From Kiloniellaceae bacterium (GTDB taxonomy: Bacteria; Pseudomonadota; Alphaproteobacteria; Kiloniellales; J153), in contig JAJFGL010000054.1 of the NCBI GenBank assembly GCA_021776135.1, positions 1 through 64,000 on the forward strand: a DNA stretch of 64,000 nt, in the 5' to 3' direction. The translations under genes and the position numbers were made by a program. A model generated the notes under the pieces. That model searched no databases. It saw only the letters and a program-made list of their open reading frames with translations, and was not told the DNA's origin. Positions 43,164-51,142 of this stretch are shown one piece after another. Every line of letters starts with the position of its first letter. Positions within the stretch are counted from its first letter, which is position 1.

Positions 43164-43334
43164 ATGGCCGTTCGCGGTGTATCGCCTGTACGGTTGGAAA
43201 CACGGCGGCATACCAAGCGTTTGGCGCGCCGGAAAGGCGGAGGAACCGGGCCGGAATTAACCTTGAAACAAGTTTTGTTAAAATTGGACCGGCCTGAAAG
43301 CGCGGAAATCCTGGACCCCGAAATGGTCCGTTAA
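43164..43334 (+). CDS. Small basic protein, 56 residues, unknown
   Basis: The ATG is preceded by AAAGGA with about 9 bases spacing. The product begins MAVRGVSPVRLETRRHTKRLARRKGGG and ends LDRPESAEILDPEMVR: a strongly basic first half and an acidic tail. It fills the otherwise empty 336-base gap between the transglycosylase and mlaC genes. There is no recognisable family, and its reality rests on the ribosome site and composition only. Confidence 0.4.
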   Translation: MAVRGVSPVRLETRRHTKRLARRKGGGTGPELTLKQVLLKLDRPESAEILDPEMVR

Positions 43335-43432
43335 CGTTTCTATGGTCATATTGTGGCAAGACGGCGGTGCGGCAGACTTGGTTTCCGTCCGGCAAGACCG
43401 GGAACCGGGTAACAGCACGGAGAGCGAGTGCG

Positions 43433-44212
43433 ATGTGTAAAAATAATTCTGCGCCAAGCAGTAACAGATTGACGATCTTAGCCCTTGCCTGCGTGCTTGG
43501 CCTGGGCGCCGGTTTCGCGCCCGCAGCCGCCGAGGCCGCCGAGGCGCGCTTCGAAATCCACCCGGCATCTTCCGACCCGCCGCAGGCCGCGGCCCGCATG
43601 GTTCAGGACTTGGGCTTGCAGACGGCACATGCCCTGTCATCGGAAACGGCGAAGCAACCGGCCAAGCGGCGCGCCCTTCTGCGTAAGCTGGTCAAACAGG
43701 GCTTCGCGCTGGAACTGACCTGCCAGTTCGTCCTTGGCAAGTACTGGAACCGCGCCAGCAGCGGCCAGCGCATGGAATTCATGGATCTCTTCACCGAGTA
43801 TCTCTTGAACAGCTATGCCCGCCACCTGGCCGCCTTTCAGGCCGACACCTTGAGCGTCGTCGCCAGCAACCCCGCCGGCGAGCACGATATCCTGGTGGAG
43901 ACCAAGGTCAACGGAACCGACGGTCAGGCAGCGCCTGTCTGGCGCGTGCGCGCCGTCGAGGGCGCGTACAAGATTGTCGATGTCACGGTGGACGGGGTCA
44001 GCCTGGCCCTCACCCATCGCCGGGAATTCGCCTCGGTCGTCAATCGGGTCGGGCTTGACGGCCTGCTGAAAATGCTGCGCGACAAGCTGGAGACTCAGAC
44101 CAGTAACGCGGCCAATTCGCGGGACGGCCGGCTGTCTCATGCGTCCTTGCTGGGCTCTATCCTGGCATCGCCGAATGCCTCTGGGTTGAACCTATTCGTC
44201 GCCGGAAATTAG
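43433..44212 (+). CDS. mlaC: MlaC-family phospholipid-binding periplasmic protein
   Basis: 259 residues; this ATG (GGAGAG upstream) gives a signal peptide, RLTILALACVLGLGAGFAPAAAEA. The body carries the MlaC/Ttg2D pattern: LRKLVKQGFALELTCQFVLGKYWNRASSGQRMEFMDLFTEYLLNSYARHL and NGTDGQAAPVWRVRAVEGAYKIVDVTVDGVSLALTHRREFASVV. MlaC ferries phospholipids between the outer membrane and the inner-membrane MlaFEDB complex. The other mla genes are absent here, so this is an orphan or hopanoid-associated version. Confidence 0.88.
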   Translation: MCKNNSAPSSNRLTILALACVLGLGAGFAPAAAEAAEARFEIHPASSDPPQAAARMVQDLGLQTAHALSSETAKQPAKRRALLRKLVKQGFALELTCQFVLGKYWNRASSGQRMEFMDLFTEYLLNSYARHLAAFQADTLSVVASNPAGEHDILVETKVNGTDGQAAPVWRVRAVEGAYKIVDVTVDGVSLALTHRREFASVVNRVGLDGLLKMLRDKLETQTSNAANSRDGRLSHASLLGSILASPNASGLNLFVAGN

Positions 44213-44227
44213 AGCCCCTTAGCGCCC

Positions 44228-44719
44228 TTAGCGGCTTTTCAACCCGAAATAATCGCGCAAGGTGGCGGTCGTCGCATCGGCGACGAAGTAGATACCGTCC
44301 ACGATCTCCGATTTATCCTTGTTCCACTTGGTCGCCTTAAAATCCCAGCCGATCAGGTGAAGCCGCTTGTCCGGGTCGTGAACCAGACGGCGCAGGCGGC
44401 GGCTGAGCACCGCCTGAAAATGCGACAAGACCCGCATGTCGGCGTCCTTGGTCGCGGCCAAGAGAGCCTTCTGAGTCACGCGCCCATTCTTTTTGGCGAT
44501 GAGTTCCAGGCGCACGCGGTGATGTTCCGGCAAGCCGTGTAGAAGCCGTACCGCGAGCTCCGGCGTGAGCGTGAAAGGTTCCTTCCAAAGCAGATTGTCG
44601 CGCTTCTTTTCCGCCGCGTGCGGGGCCAGAAAACCGCTCCCGGTCAGGGTCTCGATGATCTCGCGCTTGGTCGCGGCGGAAAGGCGGCGAAACTCGGACT
44701 GTTCAATGACGATGCGCAT
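44228..44719 (-). CDS. Uncharacterised protein, 163 residues
   Basis: Start chosen at MRIVIEQSEF, which has a perfect AGGAGG ribosome site; the frame continues upstream without support. The sequence (RLSAATKREIIETLTGSGFL, ELAVRLLHGLPEHHRVRLELIAKKNGRVTQKALLAATKDADMRVLSHFQAVLSRRLRRLV, GWDFKATKWNKDKSEIVDGIYFVAD) is soluble and basic with helix-turn-helix-like helices, so nucleic-acid binding is possible. I do not recognise the family. Monocistronic and convergent with mlaC. Confidence 0.7.
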   Translation of the reverse strand: MRIVIEQSEFRRLSAATKREIIETLTGSGFLAPHAAEKKRDNLLWKEPFTLTPELAVRLLHGLPEHHRVRLELIAKKNGRVTQKALLAATKDADMRVLSHFQAVLSRRLRRLVHDPDKRLHLIGWDFKATKWNKDKSEIVDGIYFVADATTATLRDYFGLKSR

Positions 44720-44819
44720 GGCCGGCCTCCTATTAGGCGCCGTTATCATCGGCGCAAATTACCTAACGACATCCAGAATTGCAAATCGAGTCACGGATTG
44801 CATTTTTTCCAATAAGTAT

Positions 44820-45087
44820 CTAGAGCCCTTTCCGATCATACGGACCCATTCGACCGGTATTTCGCGTCTGCTGGTTAGGCGCGGCCCGCGCCGCGGTCTT
44901 TATGACCGCAAGTGGGCCGCAACGATGTCCAGCGGGCGCGAAATACCGGCCTCCGGTGGGCCATATCCGCTCATCGGCGTCGCTCCGCCGCTTGCCCGAT
45001 GCCCCGCATCGCGCGGCGCGTCGCAGCTTAGCCGAGTGAACGGATATGGCCCATCGAATGGGTCCGTATGATCGGAAAGGGCTCTAG
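44820..45087. mobile_element. MITE-like element with 34-bp inverted ends and two inner hairpins
   Basis: The terminal repeats at 44820-44853 and 45054-45087 are perfect inverses over 34 bases (outer end CTAGAGCCCTTTCCGATC). Two internal perfect stems follow in sequence: CCGGTATTTCGCG (44854-44866) with its inverse at 44937-44949, and GGGCCATATCCG (44958-44969) with its inverse at 45041-45052. The strand can therefore fold into a three-way cloverleaf. TA dinucleotides flank GAGCCC...GGGCTC, as for IS630/Tc1-type insertion. There is no coding sequence. Confidence 0.8.
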
Positions 45088-45188
45088 GCAGCGGCAGGCT
45101 GGCTTTGAGGCAAATCAATGCGGCACCGGCCGGGTCGCGCGACACTGCGTGGAAGCTTACTTGTCCAGGGACCGGGAGGTGCGGGAGA

Positions 45189-45491
45189 ATGAATCGAAGA
45201 TTCCGTCTTGGCGCCGCCATGGGATGCTTGGCCTTGGCTGCGATCGGCCTTTCAACCGGCCCCGCGAAGGCCGCCTCATGGCAAAAAGAAATGTCGCGGC
45301 AGATCCTGCGCGATCTAAATTGCGAAATCGCCTTCATGAGCCAAGTCAAGGAACGCACCGTCGACGGGCGGCGCGTTATCATGGCGAAGGTTCATTGCAA
45401 GGATAAGCGGAGCTTCGATGCCCTGCGCGGCAGCGATAACGAAGCCTTCCAATTCAAGGCTTGCGAGGTGCCGAATGCGGAAGCCTGCTAA
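45189..45491 (+). CDS. Small secreted protein, 100 residues, unknown
   Basis: The ATG has GGGAG upstream. A signal peptide (LGAAMGCLALAAIGLSTGPAKAA) is followed by about 72 mature residues with Cys in LNCEIA, VHCKDK, FKACEV and the C-terminal AEAC, perhaps two disulfides. There is no known domain. Its last 17 bases overlap the start of the cytochrome c gene, so the two are translationally coupled and may share a periplasmic redox task. Confidence 0.65.
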   Translation: MNRRFRLGAAMGCLALAAIGLSTGPAKAASWQKEMSRQILRDLNCEIAFMSQVKERTVDGRRVIMAKVHCKDKRSFDALRGSDNEAFQFKACEVPNAEAC

Positions 45492-45795
45492 AGCGGCCAG
45501 GGCCGCCATGGCCGTGGCGTTGGTTTTGTTCGCGTCCGCCGCCGCGCGCGCCGGCGAGGCGCAGGAAGGCTACCTCCTGGTGCGGCAGTGGTGCACGTCA
45601 TGTCATATCGTCGCCCCAAATCAGGACGGCAGCGACGCGGCGCCGCCCTTCGAATCGATCGCCAATGACCCGAACTTCACCGAAGACGGTATCCGGGCCT
45701 GGTTATCGGATCCTCACCCACCCATGCCGAACCTGAACTTGAACCGGGTGGAAATCGACCGCATCGTCGCGTATCTTCAATCGCTGCGAAACTAA
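45475..45795 (+). CDS. Small periplasmic c-type cytochrome
   Basis: 106 residues with a signal peptide (AARAAMAVALVLFASAAARAGEA). The haem motif is WCTSCHIV and the axial Met lies in PHPPMPNLNLNRVEIDRIVAYLQSLRN, typical of class I cytochrome c. The mature protein is only about 80 residues. The start overlaps the upstream secreted-protein gene, with GAGG in place. An electron-shuttle role is likely; no oxidase or dehydrogenase partner is adjacent. Confidence 0.9.
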   Translation: MRKPAKAARAAMAVALVLFASAAARAGEAQEGYLLVRQWCTSCHIVAPNQDGSDAAPPFESIANDPNFTEDGIRAWLSDPHPPMPNLNLNRVEIDRIVAYLQSLRN

Positions 45796-45806
45796 CGGGA
45801 GCGCGA

Positions 45807-46349
45807 TCAGGCCCGGGGATCGGGGACCGGGGCGCCGGCTTGGTTCATCAAGGCACGGAATGGGATCAGCATGACCAGGGCCAAGCTCAGCTTGACCCCG
45901 TAATCGCCCAGGGCCCAGGTGGTCCAGGGCAAGCCGGTTCCGGCGAAGGCCAGTGCGAAAAACAGAGCCGTATCGAGCGCCGAGGCAAGAGCCGAGGATA
46001 CCAAGGGCGCTTGCCACCAGGCGGCGCGGCGCAGGCGGCCGAAGATCGCGATGTCCAACAACTGCGCCAGCAGGAAGGCGAAACCCGAAGCCACGGCGAT
46101 ACGCGGACCGGCGGCCACGGCCGATAGAACCACGGCCACCGCGAAGCCGGCATAGACGACCTGGCGGGCGGCCCTGGCGCCCAGGGCGCGGTTGGTCAGG
46201 TCGGTGACCAAAAAAGAAACCGGATAGGTCAGCGCGCCCCAAGTCAGCCAGGCGTTGATCGGTATCTGCACAGCGACGTTCGAAACCGTCACTATGACGA
46301 TCATCGCCAGAACGCCCAGGATAACGCCGCGCTTCGCGAGTAATTTCAT
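45807..46349 (-). CDS. yhhQ: VUT-family queuosine-precursor transporter
   Basis: 180 residues, nearly all membrane-embedded in five or six helices (VILGVLAMIVIVTVSNVAVQIPI, LTWGALTYPVSFLVTDLTNRALG, VVLSAVAAGPRIAVASGFAFLLAQLLDIAIFGRLRR, LGDYGVKLSLALVMLIPFRALM). The block TYPVSFLVTDLTNRALG is typical of the VUT/YhhQ family, which imports queuosine precursors for tRNA modification. It is convergent with the cytochrome gene and divergent from the GcrA gene. Confidence 0.85.
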   Translation of the reverse strand: MKLLAKRGVILGVLAMIVIVTVSNVAVQIPINAWLTWGALTYPVSFLVTDLTNRALGARAARQVVYAGFAVAVVLSAVAAGPRIAVASGFAFLLAQLLDIAIFGRLRRAAWWQAPLVSSALASALDTALFFALAFAGTGLPWTTWALGDYGVKLSLALVMLIPFRALMNQAGAPVPDPRA

Positions 46350-46532
46350 GCCATGGAGCCTTGGAGAACTAAGGTGGCGATGTCCTATCGCAAGAGCCCG
46401 GCCGCGTCGAGTCTCTCTCATCGCCGTGGCGCCGGCACCCAAGTTACCCACAGCATATAGAAAGGCGTATTGCAAACTTCACAAGATATATGGTATGCAC
46501 CTACATCTAGTGCTGTATTTGGGGGCGAACAC

Positions 46533-46973
46533 ATGACTTGGACTGACGAACGAATTTCCGAACTGGCGCGGCTTTGGGATACCGGGCAAAGCGCTTCCGC
46601 CATCGGGCGCATTCTTGGGGTTTCCAAGAACGCCGTGGTTGGTAAGGCTCACCGCATGCGCCTTGCCTCGCGGCCCTCGCCCATTCGCCAGGAACGCCGG
46701 GCGCCCTCGCGCCGCCGCATCCCTATCCTGACCAAACCGCTCGACAAATCGATTCCCGTCCCCGCGCCGATCGCCGAGCCGGCCCCGCCGCCACGGCACG
46801 CGATCTCCAAGGACCCAAAGGGCGCGAAATGCCTCTGGCCATATGGCGATCCACGGGATTCCGACTTTCATTTCTGCGGCTCCGGGGCGATCGAAGGCAA
46901 GCCTTATTGCGCCGAGCATTGCGCCCGCGCCTATATCGTGCGCCCAGCGCGCGGCGAAGCACGCGCGGCCTAG
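46533..46973 (+). CDS. gcrA: GcrA-type cell-cycle regulator
   Basis: 146 residues; this ATG is preceded by GGGGGCG. The N-terminal helix-turn-helix WTDERISELARLWDTGQSASAIGRILGVSKNAVVGKAHRMRL is the GcrA signature; the C-terminal sigma-interacting part contains AKCLWPYGDPRDSDFHFCGSGAIEGKPYCAEHCARAY, whose Cys residues may bind zinc. GcrA is confined to Alphaproteobacteria and works with sigma-70 on methylated promoters in the cell cycle, so the gene also identifies the host group. Confidence 0.93.
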   Translation: MTWTDERISELARLWDTGQSASAIGRILGVSKNAVVGKAHRMRLASRPSPIRQERRAPSRRRIPILTKPLDKSIPVPAPIAEPAPPPRHAISKDPKGAKCLWPYGDPRDSDFHFCGSGAIEGKPYCAEHCARAYIVRPARGEARAA

Positions 46974-46979
46974 CCAATA

Positions 46980-46995
46980 CTAGAGCTTGCTCTAG
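46980..46995. terminator. Short palindrome between the convergent gcrA and ggt genes
   Basis: CTAGAGCTTGCTCTAG is palindromic with a 2-base loop. It resembles the fused outer ends (CTAGAGC/GCTCTAG) of the element at 44820-45087 and could be an excision remnant or an end signal. Confidence 0.4.
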
Positions 46996-48614
46996 GCGAA
47001 ACCTGTACTGCCGCCCCGTCTTGGGTCGCCGGCGGCTTCGACTCCGCCATCCGCGTTTCGGGCCACCGCGTGAACCCCGCCGAAAAATAAATTGTGGCGC
47101 GGCCAGCGCGCGATAGTCCCACAAGACTCGGCCAAGACCGGCGCGGCCTGCGCGCCCGTGCCTTCTTCCAAGCTGGCGGTTCCGCCTTCGACATGCAGGC
47201 GCGGATCGGAAATGGCCGCGCCCAAGGGCATGTCCCGGTCCAAAACATTTATCAGCACCTGAAGAATCGCCGTGCGGATCCGGTTCGATCCCCCGGACCC
47301 CAGGACCAGAACCGGACCCCCGGCGCGCTCGACCAGGCTGGGGCACATCATGGAGGTCATGCGCCGGCCCTCTTGCCAGGTATGAAATCCGCCGGGGTTC
47401 AGGTCTTCTTCGCCCAGCATGTTGTTCATCATGATGCCGGTGCCCGGCACCATGTGGCCGCAACCTTCGCCGTTGGAAATGCTGAGCGCGGCGACATTGC
47501 CTTGGGCGTCAACCACGGAAATATGGGTCGTGCCGCGCAGGGCGGCGGGCCGCCCCGCGATCTCGCGCGCGTAGCGGTCGAGCAAGGCCGGATCCAGCAT
47601 TTCCGCGGCTGGGTCGCGCGCGGGGTCGGCGAGCGCTTCCCGCAAACCGCCTTCAAGACGCGCCCGGTTGGTCAGCGCCATGACCTGAGCCAGGCGTTCT
47701 AGCCGCTCCGCTTCCGCGAGAGTCCCGATTGCCGGCGCGCGGGCGGCCAGAAGTTGAAGCGCGAAGGCGATCAGAATCCCGCCCGAGGAAGGCGGCGGAT
47801 TGAGGAACACCCGGGCATCGCGGTATCGGCACGCCAAGGGCTTACGCACCTCGACCCGGTAGTCTTTCAAATCTCTTGCCGTCAGATGACCGCCTTTGGC
47901 GGCGCACTCCGCAAGCAAGTCTTGCGCGATCTCGCCCTGGTAAAACAAGGCTTCGCCCTCGCGCGCCAAAGCCTCGAGCGTGTCCGCGAGGTCGGGCAGG
48001 GACAAGACCTCGCCCTCGGCCAGCAAGCGGCCGTCGGGGTGGCAATATACGGCCCGGGATTCAGGCCGCGCGGTCAGGATCGGCCCGACCACTTGCAACA
48101 GATAAGCATCGACCGCGCGCAAGGCCACGCCCGCGCGGGCAAAGCCAAGGGCCGGTTCGATCAAGCGGGTCATGGGCAGGCTGGCCAAATCCCGGTGCGC
48201 CGCGAACAAGCCCCTAACCAGGCCCGGCGTCGCCATGGCGCCGTGACCGATATGGAATTCCTGAACCGCGGCGCCGAAATCGGCATGGATGGGATAGAAT
48301 TCTATATCCCCCAAGGGGCGGCGCGTCCGGGGCGTGTCCACGAAAAAGTCGTAAAGAACCGGATCCTCGCCGGCACGCCTGGCGAGCAAGTACCCGCCCC
48401 CGCCCAGGGAACACAAAACCGGTTCGGCGGCGCAAGCGGCGCAAACGGCGGCCAGAACGGCGTCGAAGGCATTGCCGCCCTCGGCCAATATCTCCCGCGC
48501 CGCGGCGGCGGTGGCGGGATGCCCGGCGGCGACCGCGCCCCGTGCCGTCACGGCCGGACGGCCCACATTTTGTAAGTATCCATGGATGGCATAGCCCGGA
48601 TTCTTGCCATGCAC
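46992..48614 (-). CDS. ggt: Gamma-glutamyltranspeptidase family protein
   Basis: 540 residues with a GTG start of uncertain choice. The Ntn-hydrolase autoprocessing site is LRGTTHISVVDAQGNVAALS, where the first or second Thr would become the nucleophile of the small subunit; GEGCGHMVPGTGIMMNNMLGEEDLNPGGFH and VLGSGGSNRIRTAILQVL complete the active site. There is no clear signal peptide, unlike secreted Ggt, so it may be cytoplasmic and act on gamma-glutamyl amides or acylases. Monocistronic. Confidence 0.9.
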   Translation of the reverse strand: MHGKNPGYAIHGYLQNVGRPAVTARGAVAAGHPATAAAAREILAEGGNAFDAVLAAVCAACAAEPVLCSLGGGGYLLARRAGEDPVLYDFFVDTPRTRRPLGDIEFYPIHADFGAAVQEFHIGHGAMATPGLVRGLFAAHRDLASLPMTRLIEPALGFARAGVALRAVDAYLLQVVGPILTARPESRAVYCHPDGRLLAEGEVLSLPDLADTLEALAREGEALFYQGEIAQDLLAECAAKGGHLTARDLKDYRVEVRKPLACRYRDARVFLNPPPSSGGILIAFALQLLAARAPAIGTLAEAERLERLAQVMALTNRARLEGGLREALADPARDPAAEMLDPALLDRYAREIAGRPAALRGTTHISVVDAQGNVAALSISNGEGCGHMVPGTGIMMNNMLGEEDLNPGGFHTWQEGRRMTSMMCPSLVERAGGPVLVLGSGGSNRIRTAILQVLINVLDRDMPLGAAISDPRLHVEGGTASLEEGTGAQAAPVLAESCGTIARWPRHNLFFGGVHAVARNADGGVEAAGDPRRGGSTGFA

Positions 48615-48664
48615 GTCTTGGAAGGTAAAGCTTGGGAAGTGGCTCTAACGCCACTTCCCCGTAC

Positions 48665-49021
48665 TCATTTTGCCAAGACGGTTATTTCGCCACGCATTTT
48701 TGGGTGATAAAGGCATAGGTACGATTCGATGCCGGGGGAAGAAAACACAATCCCGGCGGACTGGCCCTTTTTCAATTTTCCCGTATCCCAGGCCTTATCT
48801 TTCTTGGTCACCGTATGCGGTACGATGTCGCGATTGATCCATTCAACCGTATCGCCTTGCCGGACGGTCAGCTTCGCGGGGACGAATTTGAACCCCTGTA
48901 TCTCAACAACGTGGTGGCGCTGCGCCGCCTGACTCGCGGTGAAGGTCGATAAGACGAGGGCGATGAGAATTGTGGCAGACAAAGCTGCCACAATCGCTCC
49001 CAGTTTCGATGGCTTGCGCAT
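48665..49021 (-). CDS. Amicyanin/plastocyanin-like cupredoxin
   Basis: 118 residues with a signal peptide (LGAIVAALSATILIALVLSTFTASQAA). Type-1 copper ligands are visible: His in DIVPHTVT and Cys, His, Met in YLCLYHPKM, the CxxHxxM spacing of amicyanins. It starts 6 bases after the DUF4142 stop, last in the operon headed by cytochrome P460, so it is a plausible electron acceptor for that cytochrome. Confidence 0.9.
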   Translation of the reverse strand: MRKPSKLGAIVAALSATILIALVLSTFTASQAAQRHHVVEIQGFKFVPAKLTVRQGDTVEWINRDIVPHTVTKKDKAWDTGKLKKGQSAGIVFSSPGIESYLCLYHPKMRGEITVLAK

Positions 49022-49027
49022 CGGTGA

Positions 49028-49576
49028 TTACTGAGCCATGGACTGACGTTGCATCAAACTGCCGGCCATGGTCTCGGCATGGGCTTCATGGGCCTCGAAG
49101 ATGGCCAAGGCCTGCTGGAACAGGGCTTTCATTTCGGCGTTCTCGATATTGGGGATGAAGGTCTTTCCCACCAGGTCATTGACCGCTTTATGGTAACCGT
49201 GTTCGTTTTCGGCATAACGCAAGTCGAAATCCTTCCCGCTCAGCATGCTCATCTCGGCGACCAGCTTGTCGGCGTTTTCTGAAAGCTGACGGCTGAGGAA
49301 ATTGTCCTGCGGTTGGACCTTGAGTTTCTTCAGCAAGGCCAAAGCCAGCTCGTTCACCACCGTATGATCCCGGATCATGGTGTTGGCGAAGTCGTGGATC
49401 TTGGGATCCTTGGAGATCGCGAGCGCCAGGTGCGCATAGCGGATGTCGATATTGTCCGCCGTATAGGCGACGTGGGCGATCTCGAGATCGTTCAGCTCGG
49501 CCGGCGATTCGGCTTGGGCCGCGGTGTGGGTCAAGGTAACGGCGGCCAGGGCCGCGATAAGCGTTCTTTTCAACAT
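49028..49576 (-). CDS. DUF4142 (ferritin-like) periplasmic protein
   Basis: 182 residues with a signal peptide ending near AQA-ESP. The helical body (LNDLEIAHVAYTADNIDIRYAHLALAISKDPKIHDFANTMIRDHTVVNELALALLKK) has the His and Asp/Glu spacing of DUF4142, a ferritin-like four-helix family. Its members are thought to bind metal or respond to oxidative stress, without proven activity. It lies between the P460 and cupredoxin genes. Confidence 0.85.
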   Translation of the reverse strand: MLKRTLIAALAAVTLTHTAAQAESPAELNDLEIAHVAYTADNIDIRYAHLALAISKDPKIHDFANTMIRDHTVVNELALALLKKLKVQPQDNFLSRQLSENADKLVAEMSMLSGKDFDLRYAENEHGYHKAVNDLVGKTFIPNIENAEMKALFQQALAIFEAHEAHAETMAGSLMQRQSMAQ

Positions 49577-49657
49577 GAGTCGACTCTCTTTTCTAGTTTG
49601 GGTTATGAGGCAGAGCCTCTTTGGTTTTCGAGGCTGGGCCTCGGGGGGACGAGACTG

Positions 49658-49685
49658 CTTTGGCGGCGCCGCGGTGCCGCCAAAG
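49658..49685 (-). terminator. Hairpin between the P460 and DUF4142 genes
   Basis: CTTTGGCGGC (49658-49667) pairs with GCCGCCAAAG (49676-49685). There is no T-run; it may attenuate transcription or stabilise the message between the two genes. Confidence 0.5.
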
Positions 49686-49712
49686 GCAATTTCTTGGTTC
49701 TTAAAAGGCGCG

Positions 49713-50318
49713 CTATTTAGCGTTCAGGATATGACTGTAGAATTTGCTGAACACCATCTCGGTGGCATTGTCGATATGACATCCGGCGCAGGCCTCCGTG
49801 GGCATCGCCGCCGCTGTTTTCGCGTAAGGCGGTGCATGATGTCCGAAATTAAAAAATCCCCAGCCGTTGGTATCCTTGAAGCGCACGCTGTCCTTGACCG
49901 AGATATCGATTCCATTGCGCGCGCCGGGGAAGAATCCGCGCCCCGAGGCTTCGACTCTGGATCCATCCGGATTCTCGCCCGGCAAGGTGAGTTGGAGTTC
50001 CTTGAGTAAGATCGTGCCTTCCGGCCAGACGCCGGTTTCCCGGTAGATTTTCAAAGGCTCCGCCTGAACGTAAACGTTGTGATATTCCGGAAAGCCAGCC
50101 TCGCCGTCGTTGAGGGCATTGGGTGTCAGCGGCGAACCCAAGAACACCCACGCGTGGTAACCGCGCGGCAGAACCAACTCGTCCGCCGCCGTCCATTCCG
50201 GGCCCCATGACGGGCCGGACTGCGCGTTAACCGCAATCGCGACACTCGCGGCGACCCAGATGCCCGCGACCAGCACCGCTGTTTGGATGGCACGTCCGGC
50301 AAATCTATTCATGCTCAT
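49713..50318 (-). CDS. Cytochrome P460 family protein
   Basis: 201 residues; the ATG is preceded by GAGGGG. The signal peptide (TAVLVAGIWVAASVAIAVNAQS) is followed by the P460 beta fold (RGYHAWVFLGSPLTPNALNDGEAGFPEYHNVYVQAEPLKIYRETGVWPEGTILLKEL) and a single haem motif EACAGCHIDNATEMVFSKFY near the C-terminus. P460 cytochromes oxidise hydroxylamine or handle NO, though many homologues have unknown substrates. It is first in the group with DUF4142 and the cupredoxin, facing a TetR regulator. Confidence 0.9.
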   Translation of the reverse strand: MSMNRFAGRAIQTAVLVAGIWVAASVAIAVNAQSGPSWGPEWTAADELVLPRGYHAWVFLGSPLTPNALNDGEAGFPEYHNVYVQAEPLKIYRETGVWPEGTILLKELQLTLPGENPDGSRVEASGRGFFPGARNGIDISVKDSVRFKDTNGWGFFNFGHHAPPYAKTAAAMPTEACAGCHIDNATEMVFSKFYSHILNAK

Positions 50319-50392
50319 GGGATTCCCCTCCGGTTTGATCAGCCGCCGTCAAAACCGACCCAATCGGCGTTTTCGGCGGCATATCTAAAATA

Positions 50393-50437
50393 GATACTAT
50401 TCTGTATCGTTCGTAATTATATGTACTAACCTGTATC
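50393..50437. promoter_or_regulatory. Two TetR-type operator candidates before the P460 gene
   Basis: GATAC-N6-GTATC is perfect at 50393-50408. A second site ending CTGTATC (TGTAC-N6-GTATC, 50422-50437) lies 29 bases further on. Confidence 0.6.
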
Positions 50438-50544
50438 TTTTGTCAAGGCACTCTTAATAAAATAATTTTTATAATATTATCAGATAGTTAGTTATATATC
50501 GAACGAAATACCCTTGATACTTCAGAGGCTATCGCCTAAAAAAT

Positions 50545-50560
50545 AATACAAATCGGTATT
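50545..50560. promoter_or_regulatory. Third operator candidate, next to the TetR gene start
   Basis: AATAC-N6-GTATT is perfect at 50545-50560, 20 bases upstream of the regulator ATG, with the same 5-6-5 layout as the sites on the P460 side. This suggests autoregulation. Confidence 0.6.
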
Positions 50561-50580
50561 CACTAATTTAGGACTCTGGA

Positions 50581-51138
50581 ATGAAGCGAGCTCAAATACC
50601 CGAGCATCTGATCGATGTCGCCGCCGCGCTATTCAATCGCCTTGGCTACCGCGCGGCCGGCGTAGATCAAGTAATCGCGGAGGCGGGGATCGCAAAAACC
50701 ACGCTGTACCGGCACTTCAAATCCAAAGAGGATCTGATCGTCGCGGTGTTGCGGCGGATCGATGAACACTACCGGTCGGAAATGCGTCAGGCTGTCGACA
50801 GCTTAGGGCTGGAGGGGAAACCGAGGCTTCTCGCAACCTTCGATTTCCTTGAAGGCTGGTTCGCGAGCGAGGCGTTTTATGGCTGCCCCTTTATCTGTGC
50901 GGCCGGGGAATATTGCGAGCGATCCAGCGCCATCTTTCAAGAATCGGTCATGCACAAACGGTTGATGGTTGCCTATTTCGAGGAATTAGCGCGTGCCGCG
51001 TCCTTCGACGACCCGCGGCGGATCGCCGATGAGATTAATTTGCTTCACGAGGGCGCAACGGCGGTCGCCCATATAACCGGCGATCCCGGTGCTGCACGCA
51101 AGGCCAAATCGGCCGCCGCCCGCCTCATGGAAGACTAG
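50581..51138 (+). CDS. TetR-family regulator of the P460 operon
   Basis: 185 residues. DNA-binding domain AAALFNRLGYRAAGVDQVIAEAGIAKTTLYRHFKSKEDLIVAVL at residues 13-56. The ligand domain contains a Cys cluster, FYGCPFICAAGEYCERSS, that could sense thiol chemistry, NO or metals. Divergent from the P460/DUF4142/cupredoxin genes with RATAC-N6-GTATY palindromes in the A+T-rich gap, so it almost certainly controls them. Its stop lies 4 bases before the end of the convergent MotA/ExbD-like operon. Confidence 0.92.
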   Translation: MKRAQIPEHLIDVAAALFNRLGYRAAGVDQVIAEAGIAKTTLYRHFKSKEDLIVAVLRRIDEHYRSEMRQAVDSLGLEGKPRLLATFDFLEGWFASEAFYGCPFICAAGEYCERSSAIFQESVMHKRLMVAYFEELARAASFDDPRRIADEINLLHEGATAVAHITGDPGAARKAKSAAARLMED

Positions 51139-51142
51139 GACT

